Source: Candidatus Enterococcus myersii (GTDB lineage: Bacteria; Bacillota; Bacilli; Lactobacillales; Enterococcaceae). Taken from it: DNA of 36,595 nt. Shown piece by piece: positions 36,278-36,595 of the stretch. A program made the position numbers and the translations under genes. The stretch covers positions 1 to 36,595 of the forward strand of contig NZ_JAFLVT010000019.1 of assembly GCF_017316025.1 (NCBI RefSeq), in the 5' to 3' direction. The notes under the pieces were generated by a model. The model was given only the letters and a program-made list of their open reading frames with translations. It had not been told where the DNA came from and did no database searches. The first letter of the stretch is position 1. Each line of letters opens with the position of its first letter.

Positions 36278-36350
36278 TGGGGGTTAACGGGTTCGAACCG
36301 CTGACCCTCTGCTTGTAAGGCAGATGCTCTCCCAGCTGAGCTAAACCCCC
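36278..36350 (-). tRNA. tRNA-Val(TAC)
   Basis: A 73-nt cloverleaf with anticodon TAC. Acceptor GGGGGTT/AACCCCC, A73, no encoded CCA. Confidence 0.95.
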
Positions 36351-36364
36351 AAATTAAATTTTAA

Positions 36365-36436
36365 TGATCCGTACGGGATTCGAACCCGTGTTACCGCCGT
36401 GAAAGGGCGGTGTCTTAACCACTTGACCAACGGACC
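36365..36436 (-). tRNA. tRNA-Glu(TTC)
   Basis: A 72-nt cloverleaf with anticodon TTC. Acceptor GGTCCGT/ACGGATC with one G-U pair, A73, no encoded CCA. Confidence 0.95.
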
Positions 36437-36446
36437 AGTCAATATA

Positions 36447-36535
36447 CGGAGAGTAAGGGATTCGAACCCTTGAGACAGCGTTAGCCATCTACATGATTTC
36501 CAATCATGCTCCTTCGGCCTCTCGGACAACTCTCC
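36447..36535 (-). tRNA. tRNA-Ser(GGA)
   Basis: An 89-nt class II tRNA with long variable arm and anticodon GGA between CATGA and TCATG. Acceptor GGAGAGT/ACTCTCC, G73, no encoded CCA. Confidence 0.95.
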
Positions 36536-36578
36536 AGAGTTAAAGAAGCTCAATACTCTTTTCTCAAGTAATTGAGAA

Positions 36579-36595
36579 CTCCGGCAGTAGGACTC
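36579..36595 (-). tRNA. 3' end of a tRNA gene, probably tRNA-Asn
   Basis: The last 17 bases read, on the minus strand, GAGTCCTACTGCCGGAG: part of a T loop and arm, the 3' acceptor strand TGCCGGA and G73. The same ending and the position before tRNA-Ser suggest tRNA-Asn, which comes first in the trnD order. The anticodon is outside the window. Confidence 0.6.

Noticed and set aside
36004-36553. Two further open reading frames over the tRNA array (36004-36318 plus, 36341-36553 minus)
   Set aside because: They are translations of tRNA-Tyr/Phe/Asp/Val and Glu/Ser genes or their complements, with no ribosome sites.

Overview
The window (36.6 kb, AT-rich, low-GC Gram-positive) looks like chromosomal DNA of an Enterococcus or a close relative in the Enterococcaceae. 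The best evidence is the mevalonate pair. MvaE is a fused acetyl-CoA acetyltransferase/HMG-CoA reductase. MvaS has its catalytic residues at positions E79, C111 and H233, the numbering I know for the Enterococcus faecalis enzyme. The order pflB-parC-parE, the xerC-hslV-hslU-codY operon and the dense tRNA array agree. The species cannot be fixed by reading alone.

Layout. 1-5,000: the start of pflB (cut by the window edge) with its promoter, then topoisomerase IV (parC, parE). 5,200-7,600: a CoA-binding protein divergent from plsY, a gene-free stretch with nested inverted repeats, and a LacX/GalM-like epimerase. 7,600-11,400: the operon xerC-hslV-hslU-codY, with a possible CodY box at its promoter. 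11,700-17,900: rbgA-rnhB-dprA-topA-trmFO, all on the minus strand, with a strong extra promoter before topA and an attenuator-like hairpin over the dprA ribosome binding site. 18,000-19,700: a small DUF1905 gene with an operator-like palindrome, then tuf with two promoters.

19,800-25,200 is the most accessory-looking part. It has an AraC-type regulator and a three-gene sugar operon: an MFS transporter, an intracellular GH78-like (alpha-L-rhamnosidase-type) hydrolase and a GPH-family symporter. All three operon genes start with GTG. A site very similar to the lac operator lies at the presumed transcription start. I read it as uptake and intracellular cleavage of a plant-type glycoside; the substrate is not known.

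25,200-29,700: a 37-kDa nucleoid-associated (NdpA family) protein, a membrane-anchored serine hydrolase of the beta-lactamase/PBP fold, an aldo/keto reductase coupled to an 85-aa protein of unknown function, and a 246-aa lysine/glutamate-rich protein of unknown function. 29,700-35,300: divergent mvaE and mvaS (upper mevalonate pathway, supplying isoprenoids and the cell-wall lipid carrier), hisS and a MazG-like pyrophosphohydrolase.

35,400-36,595: twelve complete minus-strand tRNA genes plus the 3' end of a thirteenth. In transcription order they are (Asn)-Ser-Glu-Val-Asp-Phe-Tyr-Trp-His-Gln-Cys-Leu, then a terminator, then a second His. The order follows the B. subtilis trnD cluster with Met, Thr and Gly missing. 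Most of the window is core housekeeping. I found no defence island, prophage, insertion sequence or CRISPR. The novelty lies in regulatory structures and a few unknown proteins.
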